Shown: piece after piece, positions 45,009-58,300 of the stretch
How the letters are laid out: each line of letters begins with the position of its first letter
How positions within the stretch are numbered: position 1 is the first letter of the stretch
Assembly (NCBI RefSeq): GCF_002127325.2
Contig: NC_035435.2
Location: 131,976,904 to 132,040,903, forward strand
Reading direction: 5' to 3'
DNA: 64,000 bases
DNA from: Helianthus annuus
Lineage: Eukaryota > Streptophyta > Magnoliopsida > Asterales > Asteraceae
Notes under the pieces: generated by a model
What the model was told of the DNA's origin: nothing
The model's database searches: none
What the model saw: the letters and a program-made list of their open reading frames with translations, nothing else
Made by a program: the position numbers and the translations under genes

Positions 45009-47951
45009 CATGTCTTAGTAAATTTTGTGATACCTTATATATCTATCATATCCATATGATGTATGTATGGGAACATAGGGGATGGTTCAAATGAAAACCA
45101 ATTTTATTGTGAAAACTCGAAAACTAACTAAAAAAAGCCTAAAAAACACACCAAATTTTTTTTTTCAATTTTTTATAAAAAATCGCAGTTTTTTTTTATA
45201 TAAAAAAATTCAATTTTTTTTTTGTATTACACATGTGTAATAAATACTACACATGTGTATGTGTACTACACATCTGTAGTATTACACATGTGCACTACAA
45301 TTTTTTTTTTTGAAAATTTTTTTATATACTAAAAGTGGCGAAAATTGGTATGCAAAAAAAAATTGGTATGTTTTTTTTGGCTTTTTTAATTAGTTTTCGA
45401 GTTTTCATAATAACTAGTAGGTGAAGGTTCAAATGAAAACCACTAGTTATTGTGAAAACTCGAAAACTAATTAAAAAAGCCAAAAAAAAAACATACCAAA
45501 TTGTTTTTTGCATACCAATTTTCGCAGGTTTTTTTATATTAAAAAATTCAAAAAAAATATTTGTTTTTGCAGTGCACAAGTGTAATACTACACATATGTA
45601 TGTGTACTACAATTTTTTTTGAAAAAAAAAGTTTTTTTATATATATAAAAACCTGTGATTTTTATAAAAAAATAGAAAAAAAAATTTGGTGTGTTTTTTA
45701 GGCTTTTTTTAGTTAGTTTTCGAGTTTTCACAATAAAAGTGGTTTTTATTTGAACCATCCCCTCCCTGAGAACATAATGCAATATAAATTTTATAATAAT
45801 ACTAGAATGTTAATATTAATATAAAATAAATGCAATTCAGATATGATGCTTTGAATATCATAATATAAATATTTAAATAATATGTATGATACCTAAATTA
45901 TTTTATATCATTTAAATTCTCGGAATATGTTACTCCTATTTGTATCTTACATTATGTTAGGCTATGAAAAAATAAAAAGGGATATATTCATAAAATAATA
46001 TTAAATTCTGTATCCACATATTTATGTGAATATAATTCAAAATAAATTATAATAATAATACGATATTGATATTAATATCTTCATCAAAGATATAAAATAA
46101 CACCCTTAGGTAGGATATCATTGAAATATTATAATATAAAATATTATTCAGTGAAAGCAGGATATTTTATGATTTATATCCAAAAGATTTACTCAATTTA
46201 AAAATATGTATTTGTCAGAAGTTTTGATAAAACATATAATTATGCTAATTTTGTTAAAATATAATGTTTTAGCATTGTTTACATACAATAATTAAAATAC
46301 TTTGAAAATCACTTTATGACTCTTTATCTTATTATTAAAATTTAAATATGTAGATTATTGATCAAAATTTGATAAGTTATGTAATATTCAGAAATTATAT
46401 GAATAGTCGATAATTAACATGCGAGAGAAATTCTTAATACACAAACGCTCTTTAAGAAAAGTCTTTAATATATATTATTTATCATCATTATTATTAATAT
46501 ACTACACTAAATTAAATATTATTCTAAATTAAAATAATAATAATATTTTTGGAAGAATAAAATATTTGGCTCTTGAATAAAGTTATGTTAAAAGAATTTT
46601 ATAAAACATAATTCTTAATTTAATTTATACAAATAATGAACAAGAATTATTACAGTTCGACGATTCTAAAATTTAAACACATATACGTATACAATGGAAG
46701 ATATAAAATATTTTACAAAAAATATATTTATGAAACAAAAATACATACAACAACTTGGTACTGTGTAAATGATTTTAATACATAATACCTAGATATCAAC
46801 AGGAAATAGCTCAAACCTATTTTTTTAAATTATATGTAAGTCAGATATATATATATATATACATACATACATATATCTATATATATATATATATAGATAT
46901 ATGTATATATATATATATAATTTGTACTAATGATATTTTATCCATAAAATAAAAGTTTGTACTTACTATGTCATTAATAATATCTAGAGGGAGAAACATT
47001 TTTTATCATTTGATAAAGTTTAATTCATTTTTTAAATTATATTTAAGTCATATGTATATGTATTCTGAGATGAGAACGATACTTAAATTATTTTGTATTA
47101 TCTATTTTGATTCTTTAATAAATAGATATAATAAATTAAGAATTTGAATCAAGTTCTAGATATGTTATAACCAAAATAAGTCAACCATTCATTTAAAGAT
47201 TTAATTGTTCTAAAAGAATTCAGAAGAATCATATCTGTATTATTCCTTTTGATTAATTTTCTTTTTATTCCAAATATTATTTTTAATAAACCTGATAGAA
47301 ATTTATTTTGTTAATATAAAGGAATAAACAAAGTTATAAGAATAAACAAAATAATTAGTACAACTAGTTATGTAATTGAATTCCTATAACTTGGTATTAT
47401 ATTACAAAAAATTTAAAAACTTTATACGTATGTATATGCAAGACACAATTTTCTTGATAATATCTACAATATAAGAATATCTTGTGTAGAAGGACAAGCT
47501 TATATATAACAGAAGAAACAAACCTACATGTTTACTCAAAACCTATTTTGATACCCAACTTTACTTTAAAAGATACCTTAAAGAATATCTGTACTAGCAC
47601 CACCTCTTGAAAAAAAATAGTGCTTCAATGACGAAGAATCTCAGAATTTCATATAAAGCTCTTACCATTATTTTCTGAATACCTATCCAGTCATGAGCTC
47701 ATGAGCTCTGGAAATATAGTTGAATTAAGACAATTTAGAGAAAAGCTAATACACCAAAGAAAGAAACAACACATAATATAATATATACATTATCTTTATA
47801 TTTTGATAAGATATATAGTAAAAGAAAATGTTAAAATATAATATATATGTATATATATATATCTATCAATGCATAATACTGATGGCTATGACTATAATTG
47901 TGCTGAAGGTGCCTGTATAAATGCTCAGTTCTGTGATAATTATATCTGAAC
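44767..47951. other. AT-rich interior of gypsy element B
   Basis: No coding sequence recognised. Contains an (AT)n tract (about 44968-45004), a four-arm palindromic element (45078-45769) and TA-rich clusters at about 46845-46920 and 47843-47862. Confidence 0.6.
45078..45769. mobile_element. Four-arm palindromic MITE-like element
   Basis: The outer arms (45078-45165 and about 45680-45769) are inverted copies containing GGTTCAAATGAAAACC and TTGTGAAAACTCGAAAACT. The inner arms (about 45347-45420 and 45421-45510) are another inverted pair with the same core, so the unit looks like two head-to-head elements. GAACATA on both outer sides (45071-45077, 45770-45776) is a candidate target duplication. 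Between the arms lie ACACATGTGTA palindromes. No coding. Confidence 0.75.
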
Positions 47952-48532
47952 ATGTTTGTAATTCAGATGTCAAAGGAAATGACATGTAATCAAGAAATTC
48001 AGGCTGGTAATGAAAACTCTTTGGATAAAAATATTGTGGAGAATATAATAGCTCAAGGAATATCGAATGCCATACCTTCGATCATTGAAGCTATTAAAAC
48101 TTCGGTGCCCATAAACGAGAACCCTACTACCCACTGTAGGCATCCTCATCACTTCAAACCTAACCCTAGTATCCATGGAGTCATGATGTTTGCATCAAAA
48201 ATCCATCTTCCAAACGAAAGAAACCCACAACTTATAGTTACTCTTATAAGGAATTCCATACCGACAAATCATGTAAGGACAAAGGAATGGAATCGGCAAT
48301 CGTACAGCCTACCTGCAACAACAAAAAGCACTTAAGAAAACGCCATTCTAAGAAGACACTCCACTGTAACTTCTGCAAGAAGACTGGACATACAGAGGAT
48401 GAATGTAGAAGGAAAACTAATGTATGTTACAAATGCGGAGAACCAGGTCACATCCGTCCCTACTGCCCGAAACTATCTAAGACACCCGACCACGAGGATA
48501 GACACCCATATGAAGCTAAGGAAAACGCATAA
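47952..48532 (+). pseudogene. Gypsy Gag remnant with two CCHC knuckles
   Basis: A first frame (47952-48335) reads as an acidic/amphipathic Gag-like segment. After a frameshift a second frame (48287-48532) holds two adjacent knuckles, CNFCKKTGHTEDEC and CYKCGEPGHIRPYC, both C-x2-C-x4-H-x4-C. These would bind RNA in nucleocapsid fashion. A short piece at about 48601-48640 reads V-D-F-D-S-x-x-S-F-I, a possible decayed protease motif. The capsid region is largely missing. Confidence 0.82.
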
Positions 48533-48965
48533 ACACTTTCAACGCTGGAAGCAACAACAACTTTTGAAATAAGCACCCTTACATTTTGTCTGTACTACAG
48601 TCTTAGTCGACTTTGATTCCAATCACAGTTTTATAATAAAAGATCTTTATTTTCTTTCATAAATCGCTTGACAAATTCCTATGTCACGCATGCATTGCTT
48701 ACTACGCATGTAATTTCACTTCAAAAGATCATTTATTCAAAAGTTCGAATAAATATTTTGGTTATACTCAATTTGATAATCCCTATAATTGCGAAAATGC
48801 TGACTTTTGATATCAAGTCAACCGATTTCTTGGAAAACTCCTTTTTCTTTACAAAAAAGATACTTACCGGATTTTTATTTAAACCACTTCTTGTCAATAC
48901 ATATGTCCATTGTTGGAATATGTCCAAACCAAGATCAATTGTTTGAACTTGTTCATAATATACAT

Positions 48966-51426
48966 TGTCACACCCCCAAAATACCACTTAGGGAGTGTCC
49001 CTGATAGGCATGTGACGTACCAGCAATGAGCCACTAATTACATAGAACCCATACATGTTTCTAAAATAAAGTTCTTGATTAATAATAAATCACCATCAAA
49101 GTTCAAAAGAAAACCAAAGTATTCAGCGGAAGCAAAACCAAACGAAGTTAAATAGTTTAAAACCAATATAAGGTATCAACAAATCAAAATCAGAACACAA
49201 ATCCCTCCAATCGACCCATGAGACTCCAGCTACTCCAGACAGCAAGTTCCAATGCAAACAACTAACGACCTACAAGCATGCAAACAAGTGTGTCAGACTA
49301 CGCTGGTGAATTTAAAGTTTTGTTACCGAGTTTAGTTTACCAGATGTATATACAAAACAGTTTACCAAGTTGATTTGATGTTGTTATTAACTCGATTACC
49401 GAAATGGCTACAAGATGTGTTTGCCCAACCCCAATGTCTCTATCAAAACATTGGTCATGCTTTAAGGAAATTAGTTCACGCCCGACCACCCTGGTACGGT
49501 GTGAGGGTGCCAAACCTAATAGCGCTATCAACTAATAACCTCGTTGCCTCCTCGGCAATTGTCGGTAGATGTAATGGGTCTTATGTGATAGAAACTGAGT
49601 AATAATAACAAACATCCCAATAACTAGCATTCCTCCCTGGAACGTTACCCGATATCCCTCCCGGGATGCATGCTTGGAAAAGAGCAGTGAACTCACCTTG
49701 GTTTGCTTGGTTAGATTAATTTCTTGTTTACAGTTGGTCAATCAAATCCTATTAGGACCACTAGTGATAATCAGTTTCACATTCAAGTAAATCACAATCT
49801 TACGTGCACATCATACAAGTCATAGCAAGTATTGTTCGTACTATCACACAAGTTGTAGCAAGTATTCATACCAACACATATTCACATTGCAAGTTAGGGC
49901 CGTACACTCATGTTTTATTTTATCACAAGTAACTAGTTCGCCAACCACAAAAGAATAGAACCCAAGTCAGTTAACATGTAGCCCAATTGTTACTCACTCG
50001 TTTTACCCGACCCAACACCTGGTCCACCATGTCGGCCCACATGTTTCCGGTCCACACTTTAGGTGTGCGGCCCAGCTACAACTCGTTTACACATGAGGCC
50101 CAAAGTGGCATGTTCACTAATAACTATTTATGTATGTGTGGATGGTCCATCGAAGCCTAGCCCACAACTATACAATACCCACTTCGGCCTGTTGATATGC
50201 ACGTTACCCATTGTTTGATCAGTCTAACTCTAGGACCATGTTTATCCTTATATGCCATAGACACCCTAAACATCATGTAGTATTCACAGTTCTATTCGAT
50301 CATCATAATAAATTAACCATACCCATCATGCATTATCATCTTATAATCGGTCCAATCATGAGCAATCAAAAGCATTTTTCATTCATTCAATATTAGAAGG
50401 ATCCGATCACATGTGTCTGACATACAATTAAATGAAAAGATGATTGTTTCTAAAGGCCCAATCAAGATCCATTACCAACTATAGCCCTCAAGTATTACAA
50501 ATTAGGTCCACTTAAAATGCTTTGAGTGTAAATCTTTTGCATGAGTAGGAAACATTGTCAGCCATGTAAACATCAACTTAATAATTACAATTGGTCCAAT
50601 TACATTTAAGAGCATTAATGTGATGTTGGCCATTATCCAAATTAAATTCATTTAAAAATCATGAGGTCCAATAGAAAGACTAACTATAGTTCAATATTGT
50701 TGACGAAACATCAAGACATTTAATAAACTGTCTTTGCTTTATCGATTCAAGTATATCTTTGGCCAAGGATGTCACGAGATTAATTTATGATAACAAGTCA
50801 CATGCATACAATATTGATAATCAATATTAAACAGATTACTTTGAATAAGATCAGTTAATCAATATTGTCTTAAAGCACATGCATACAAAATTGATAATCA
50901 CATCCATACATGACAAGATCAAATAGTTGAGAGCTAATACCAATACGAATTTACTAACCTGAATTGGAACGATGATTCGAATGGGGGGGGGGGGTTTCTG
51001 CTACGGCCGCACGTAATTTTTGAAGGGATAGTAGGGTTTGTTTGTTGATATAATGAGTTGTAACACAAAAGAAAGTCATGTATTCCTAATATAGTACCAA
51101 AACATTTGAAGTGGGCCGGTCAAACCTAGTATCCAATCATCCAACCCAAGTGGATTCCTAGTATAATACCAAAACATTTGGAGTGGGCCAAAAATAATAC
51201 AACTACATAGTGTATTGGGCTAAGATTAAGCTAAAACAGGTGGGCTGCCAAGATTAAATCAAAATAAATGATGTATTGGGCTCGGGTGTGGCGATGCGGC
51301 CCAAATGTCCAAACGTTATTTAATAATTTAACAAGGTTACATGAATGGAACATTTTAACGAAAGATTACGAGAAGTAAAGATCAAAAGATGGAACGTTAC
51401 CTACCTTGAAGGTTTGGGTTGTCACA
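48966..51426 (-). mobile_element. Solo LTR of the TGTCACACCCC gypsy family
   Basis: 2,461 bp, beginning TGTCACACCCCCAAAATACC and ending GGTTGTCACA, flanked by TACAT on both sides (48961-48965, 51427-51431). No interior, so it formed by LTR-LTR recombination. By comparison with the two full elements of the family it is in minus orientation. Contains the hairpin (49431-49454), a G-run at about 50979-50992 and GGCCCA motifs. Confidence 0.93.
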
Positions 51427-51431
51427 TACAT

Positions 51432-52450
51432 TCAATTCAAAATCCCATATGATGAATTGAAATCATCATATTCAAGGTAATCTCATTGTTAGAATCATAA
51501 TAAACTTGTTTAAATGCTTCAACTTCGATGTATCATTCGTTAAAACACGACACCTCAAAGTGGCGTTTCCCTTTGAAACTTAAACTCATTTCATTTGCAC
51601 AACTGAGGTATGAATTTATCTATTTATTGATTCATTATCCTAAACCAGTCTTAATACAATTTTGTGTTAAGATAAAGGTGCCTAAATTCTTATTCCAATG
51701 TACCTCCAACATTTCTTTCATCTTTGAGTTAAACCTACAATATTCATTTATTATTTCATTCGAACATCCTATCTTTTGAATATCCAGATTCACTTCATTT
51801 GAAACTTTCAGTTAACCTCGAAAATGGTGAATTCATTCGGTCACCGTAATCATTGAATTCTTTCAATCATTACAACACCTTGCGGTGTCTATATAAATTT
51901 GTAGCCTGTGCTAATAATAAACCCTGATCATATCAATTCATACGACTCATCATTTAAGTAGTCTTGATATAGCTATGTATCAAGATAATAATACCCTAAA
52001 TCCTATTGTATTTTCGTTGTATCTCTACCATTCAAGTGTCACTGATTTCTAGTTTGGTAGTTAACAAATCATTTTTCATACCTCTATTTTGAGGTTATTG
52101 ATTCAAAACCTTTCTCAACTGACAATCAAAGTAAGTTCTCTTCTGACATCAAATTCTATTGTTTCTAAAAGTCATTGCATTTCGAATTTTATGCCTATCA
52201 AATGTCTCTTTTGAATTATGAAACTTAGGCACCTTGATAATTGTATCATTTCATCTTATTCAATTAACATCAATTCCTCCTGAAACTAAGTTTTGATACC
52301 ATTGAATTCCAATTATTCTATGATATCTTTATATTCATCTTTTGATTCTATCCCAGACACCTTGATAACTAACTAAAAGCTGTGATGTAACCCCGAGAAG
52401 ATACCGTAGCCAAAATCTCGAGGACGAGATTTAAAACAAGGTGTGGAGGA
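51432..52450 (+). other. 3' interior of gypsy element B
   Basis: No domain recognised; all frames are short. Ends with 'atctcgaggacgagatt' and a purine tract AAGGTGTGGAGGA directly before the 3' LTR, the usual polypurine priming site. Confidence 0.7.
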
Positions 52451-53852
52451 TGTAACATTTCCATTTTTATCATATAAGAATTATTGGTTGTTTAAATGTA
52501 TTAACCACTAGTAACTAGTTTTATTTTTATTATTATTATAACTATTCGACCCAGATAGTTTTAAAAACTATTTTATATATAACTGGTTGGAATATTATAA
52601 TAATTAATTGGCTTGTATATGCATGACTTTTATATTTTCTATATTAAAATAAAATATATAAAAACTTATTAAACGGATAGACTACGGGTAAGTTGCCGGT
52701 TAGAAATATGAAGTACCTAGACGGGTCTAGGAACCGTTTAATAATTAAGTTATAAAAATACATTATATTTGAACCTACACCGTTTTTAATAAATCTTGTT
52801 TCAAAATGTAGATACAAATATTCTCGTTCTAAATGACATATTCATTGTTTTAGAAAACGTTATATTTTAGAAATTATACACGCTAAATAAGTGAAGCAGT
52901 TAAATTAATTATAATAATAAATATCATAAAATAAATCAAAATATATGAATTTAAAATTTATAAAGTGAACGTGTGATGTGCATGAAGGTCAAAGAAAGAA
53001 AGAAATAAAATAATAATAAATTTTAAGTTACAAATGAAATTTGTAGTTTACGTGGCTGGCCAAATTAAAGAAAGAATCTTTTGAGTGCTCCCTAAGTTAA
53101 GTTCAGTGTACTAAAAATAGAAGTGGCCACTACACCTTTTCAATTATTCATTTCTTGCTCTGGCTTCTCTCTCGCCAACTTTCTTTGTCTATTCTTCTAT
53201 TATTATTGTTTTTATTTTATTATTTTCATCCATAATAATAATAAAGCCCTGTCCCGTTTTAAGTGTTTTAACCCCTGATCACTAAGTCAATACCCTGTCC
53301 GATTGATTTAGGACCCACCAACGCATATCAAGGCTCTGCCCGACTAAGTACGTTGGGGTTCTGTCTCGTGACGTAGGGATAAAGTTGAATTGGGTTACTA
53401 TACCTAATGCGAGTGCATTATATATTTTATTAAATAGTTCAGGAGTTATACCCGGAATATAACAACCTTCGAAAACGACCCTAAACGCTCCAAGATACAC
53501 CCCGTATACGAGAAATAGGCCCGAAATACATTTAAATTAATAAAAATAAAATAAAAAAAATGTTATAAGCCTGTCGCGGGGCGCGACAAACTACACCTCC
53601 TCCATCGCGGGTCGCGAGCGAAGGGATTGGTGGCAGAACGCAGAGCCGCCACGTGGCAGGACACGCGTCGACAACCGGGATGACTCAGCAACCTCACGCC
53701 GCCTTTTTGACCCTGGCGGGGCGTGACGGCCCCTTGTGTCTCCGTCGCGGGGCGCGAGGAACCAGCTGAACAACCCTATAAATGGAGGGCTTCGGCATTT
53801 CAGTCGAATTCGTTCAGAAATTTTTATTCTCTCTCAATCTCTGATAGCTAAA
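52451..53852 (+). repeat. 3' LTR of gypsy element B, left portion
   Basis: Collinear with 38886-43843 minus the Helitron and one 321-bp unit. Carries the Helitron empty site at 52923/52924. Broken after CTAAA (53848-53852) by the copia LTR; the unbroken sequence is visible at 43839-43843. Confidence 0.9.
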
Positions 53853-54516
53853 TGTTGGTGCACTTGTGTCTGTACTTTGTCTGTATTCGATCACGATGTA
53901 AACGATGTCCTTGTTAGTCATGTAAGTTTGACCAAGTCAACCGTCCTCCTGGTTTGACTTGGACAAACAGTTGTATTATGGTTGTTAATGTTCTGTGTCG
54001 AAGGTGGACAATCGAAGGATAGCTTCCATCCTTCGATGACCTCGAAAGATATGCTACGAAGGATACTGTTGGACTTCGAAGGATATGCAATCCTTCGAAG
54101 TATGTGTGAATCCTTCGATGGCTTTGACATCGATAGATGATCCTTCGATCATCTATCGGATCCTTCGGACAAGACAACCAGTGCTGGGTATATATATACC
54201 CATGCAGTGTGTTCACAAATAGACAGTGAGACTTGGAAACACACAGACAGAAAGATAGACTCGAGAGATAGAGAGAGGATTCTGTCAAGAACACACACAC
54301 ACTTAGAGAGAGTTTACAAAACTGATTTGTAAACATTGTGCTTGTAACCGGAACCTTCATTCGCATTAATACAAGTGGTGTTAATCGGTGAATCTTGTGT
54401 GTTTTGTGTTTATACTTGTCTCAACTCGGTTTGCATACTAGCTTGGATTCCGCACTCGCTAGTGTGTTACTATAACAAGGTTAAGGTTGAACCTCATCCT
54501 CCGCGAGGGACCTACA
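53853..54516 (+). repeat. 5' LTR of the copia element
   Basis: 664 bp, TGTTGGTGCAC... to ...GGGACCTACA. A palindromic TATA region GGTATATATATACC lies at 54187-54200. Many TCCTTCGA/TCGAAGGA motifs in both orientations occur upstream of it. Confidence 0.9.
54187..54200 (+). promoter_or_regulatory. TATA region of the copia LTR
   Basis: GGTATATATATACC, a self-complementary TATA box; transcription start expected about 30 bases downstream, within the LTR. Confidence 0.6.
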
Positions 54517-54518
54517 AG

Positions 54519-54531
54519 TGGTATTAGAGCC
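54519..54531 (+). other. Primer-binding site of the copia element
   Basis: TGGTATTAGAGCC, two bases after the LTR. A common copia variant of the tRNA-iMet primer site. Confidence 0.9.
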
Positions 54532-55327
54532 GTGGCTCTTTACCTTGTTAAAAACCGGGTTTTTGTTCAAGTCTTGGTGTGTTTGGACACTTGGTTTAGC
54601 TCCCGTTTTTAGTGATTTTCTTGGTTTTCTTGGCATAAAAACGTGTTCTAAACCAACCGGGAGTGTTTAAAAGCGGGTTGGGTAACTTACAACTTGTTTT
54701 TACGAAATTTGGCGATTTCCGGCCAAATTCCGGTGTGTTCCAGTGACTGGACTTTTTGGATAAGGTTTGCCATTTTGGGCATATTTTGTTTGAAAATCAA
54801 AGTTGGTGAAAAGTTGGGGTCAGAACATCCTTTCTGCCGAAAGTTGGTTCACCAACCAATCACCTTTCTCACCAACCTGTCACCTTTTCGTCAGTTGTGT
54901 CAGAAGCGATCGAAGGATATCTTTCGATATCGAACGATCATCTTTCGATCAAGGAAGGCTCGATAGATAATTATCTTTCGACCCATCCTTCGCAGTTGGT
55001 AACTTAACCTTCGACACAGGGAATCTAGTTCGAAGGATAGTTATACGAAAGATAAGGATCATTAAATTGTGAATCTTTCGAAATTGTTGTTCGAAAGATA
55101 AGGATCTTTCATTGTGAATCCTTCGAGATTAGTGTTCGAAAGATAAGGATCTTTCAAATTGTGAATCTTTCGAAGTTTTTGTTCGAAACTCAACAGTGAT
55201 CTCTCGAACACTGTTGATCCTTCGAACAAGTCTTGATCTTTCGAACAAGTCAGTATCTTTCAATTCGTGTCTGTTTGAACTTTAACAGTTTGTGTTTGTG
55301 TAGGACTTCTATTTGTATTTCATCAAA
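54532..55327 (+). other. Copia leader with palindromic TCGAAAGAT motifs
   Basis: About 800 bases between primer site and Gag. From about 54905 to 55265 it is dense in TTCGAAAGATAAGGATCTTTC-like pieces that can pair with one another. Could serve packaging or translation control; function inferred only. Confidence 0.6.
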
Positions 55328-58300
55328 ATGAGTTGTACAAGTCCTTGGGACTGGAGTATTGACTCACAATCTAGTCAAGAGCTAACCTCTGCTGCAGCTT
55401 GGGCAAAAAGCATGTTTCCACCGCCATCAATCAGTCCAAGTCAATGGGCTTTGGTATCCAATCAAAGTCAAAGCATTCAAAATCTTTTGATTAGTGAAAG
55501 CGAAACGGGCAGCAACAATCGTCCACCAAAGTTGAATCATATGAACGACTTTCCATCATGGAAAAACCGCTTTCACACGTATGTTCAAGGGCAAAGCACC
55601 GATCTTTGGACGTGTTTCATTAATGCATTCAATGCTAATCTTGAGGTTGCGGCGTCCACTTCAGAAGGTTATGCTAACATGCTGGAAAATGACAAGAAGG
55701 CTTATGAATTGGAGAAAAAGGCCTTTGCTACACTTACACAAGCACTCAACAAAGATATCTATCATCAGTTCTCCTACTGCAAGACCACGAAAACATTGTG
55801 GGATGCCTTAGTTGCTAGAGGAGAAGGCAATGCAGCTACTCGAAAGTCTCGTCATGATTTGTTGAAGAAAGAGTTTGAATCGTTTCAATTTTTGGAAAAC
55901 CAAACTCTAAATGATATGACAACATGTTTCTATCATCTGATTAGTGAAATGTGTGCTTATGGGGTTGTCTCTACTCAACAAGACATGGTGAATAGGTTTG
56001 CTGACGCCTTACCTCCAAAGTGGAGTTCTTTTATTGAGTTGTTGAAGCATACTGGAACTCTAGACACGGTTAACATCTATGAGTTCATTCAGAAGCTGGA
56101 ACATAAAAATGATGAAGAAATCAGGAAGGCAAAGCGAGCTCCCGCTCCTCAGAATACAGAAATGTACCTTCCAGGCTTCGATGTTTTGGCAAGATCCGCT
56201 GCAGCTCAGCAACCTAAACTGCAAACTGCATTTGTGTCCAACACAACTTCTCTTCCGTTTCCTCAATCAACTGCTGCTCCGGCTTTTGATCCAAGGTCTT
56301 ACATTCCCGTCCCAACACAGCCACAAGTACAACCACCACAACAACAACAGCAGGCTCATTATACAAACAATCCTCAACCTCAAAACCCTAACACAATCCG
56401 AGTCGATAATTCAAACCTTTCACATCTCAGCATTGAAGTTGCTAAGGAACATATGGAAATTATCAATACAATGGTCAGTGCTTACTGTGGTTTGGTAGCA
56501 GGTCAGCTTGGAAACATCAACATGACCAATGAAGATTATCAACAGATCGACAAGGAAGAAATGGAGTTGATGGACATCAAATGGGCTTTTGCTAGTGCAG
56601 TTAGAAGGGCAAAAGATTTCATGGCTCGAACTGGAAGAACTTCGTTGGAAGGAAAGAAAGATACGAAGTATGGGTTTGATATCAACGCCGTTACATGCTT
56701 CAATTGTGGTAATAAAGGGCACTTCAAACGTGAGTGCACTCGACCAACAAAACAAGGCAATCACAACCCTTTCAGAAACCAGACGAGTTCTACAAATGTG
56801 AATGCCCATCAAGAAAACCGTGAGAGGAGGATTGTGGCAGTTAATAACAATCAGGGCCAGTCTGGAACTTCAAATCCCAATCGGGCTTTGGCTGTTCAAG
56901 CTGATGAGGGATGTGACTGGTCTGTGCAGTTTGGTGAAGGTGATCAAGGAGGTGGAACAGCTTGTTATGCAAAGATCATCAAGCATGTTCATAAAGAAGA
57001 GTCCTCTGAAAGTGATGACAGTTCTGGTTATTCGGGTAGTTCTGATGAAGAAGGCTCTATTTCTGGGGATAATCAGTCTGAGCCTGATGTGAAGGAGGAA
57101 GGAGGTGCTGATATTCAGGATCTACTGAATGAAGCTGATGAGCTTAAATGTCAGAAATCAATTCTGATTAGGAAGGCGGCTACTGCATCAAAGGAAATGG
57201 AGAAGTTATTTTCTGAAGATGGAGCTTTTTCTTTTCAAACTGCCTTTATGGCAAACGTTTCAGCCTCTTCTAGTCAGGTAAATTCTGAACCTCCTGTTCC
57301 TAGTGTTTGTAAATCATGTGCTGATATGAAGCTTGAATCAGAAAAGCTTCATAGTCATAATCAGAATTTGGTTATTGAACTGTCAAAATGCAAAGAGGCG
57401 AACATGGCTTTAACTTGGAACGAAAATGATTTTAAATCAGTAATTGAAACATTAAAGAAAAATGTGTCCGAAGTGAACAAAGTAGTTTATCACAAGCAAG
57501 TAAGTATAAATGAATACATTAACATTGTGGAAGAAACTAAGAAGCAATTAGCCATTGCCCAATGCGAGAATGATGCGATCAAACAAAAATTGGAGAGTTA
57601 TTCTAACTCCCAATTTGTGCTTGATCACATCATCGATGTTCAACAACCGAAGGGAAATCATAAAGGCATAGGGTATAAGAAATGTCCGCCCCCTTTGATG
57701 AACAATTATACCAAGATGCCTGATGAGGAGGAAATGCCTCGGTATGAACCCAGTGTGCCTCTTGATGTTGAGGAATTTGTTGCTGGCTTAGGGTTCAAAC
57801 CGGACAATTCTTCAAGCACATCCTCTAAGCAACAAGAAACTTCATCATCCATGAAGCAAAGTCCTCCAATTATCGAGGACTATGAGACATCGGATGATGA
57901 ATCAGAAGTGGCTGTAAGTGATCAGGATAAATCACTTAACAAGATGAAAGGAGTAGTTATTCCACGAGAGAATCACATCCTTTGTGATCCTGATACTCCT
58001 GATGTCTCCTCTGTTAAGAAACAAGTGATTGATCCTGTCAAAGTTGATAAGACATGTGTGTCTACTGTTAAAAGCAGTAATGTGTTGTATACATTGGTTG
58101 GAGATAATAAAATCTACTCAGATCACGTTTTCCCAATTAAAAATGTAAATCAATCTCTGATTGATAAAGTCTTTGAAGACAACACAAACAAATTTTTGGG
58201 AAAAACACTTCCTAGAATTGTTGTAACACAATGTGATCCAATTCCTAAGGCTGAGATTAGAAAACAATTTGGTAATCAAAAATCCTCAACCACTCAACAA

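Larger units (their letters stand above)
38886..53852 (+). mobile_element. Plus-strand Ty3/gypsy element B (right end interrupted)
   Basis: 5' LTR 38886-44749 (swollen by a Helitron and a 321-bp duplication), primer site at 44755-44766, decayed Gag at 47952-48532, purine tract at about 52435-52450 and the first 1,402 bp of the 3' LTR (52451-53852), then broken by the copia insertion. The rest of the 3' LTR should lie right of the window. The interior lacks recognisable reverse transcriptase or integrase and is very AT-rich, so the element is degenerate. Confidence 0.88.
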
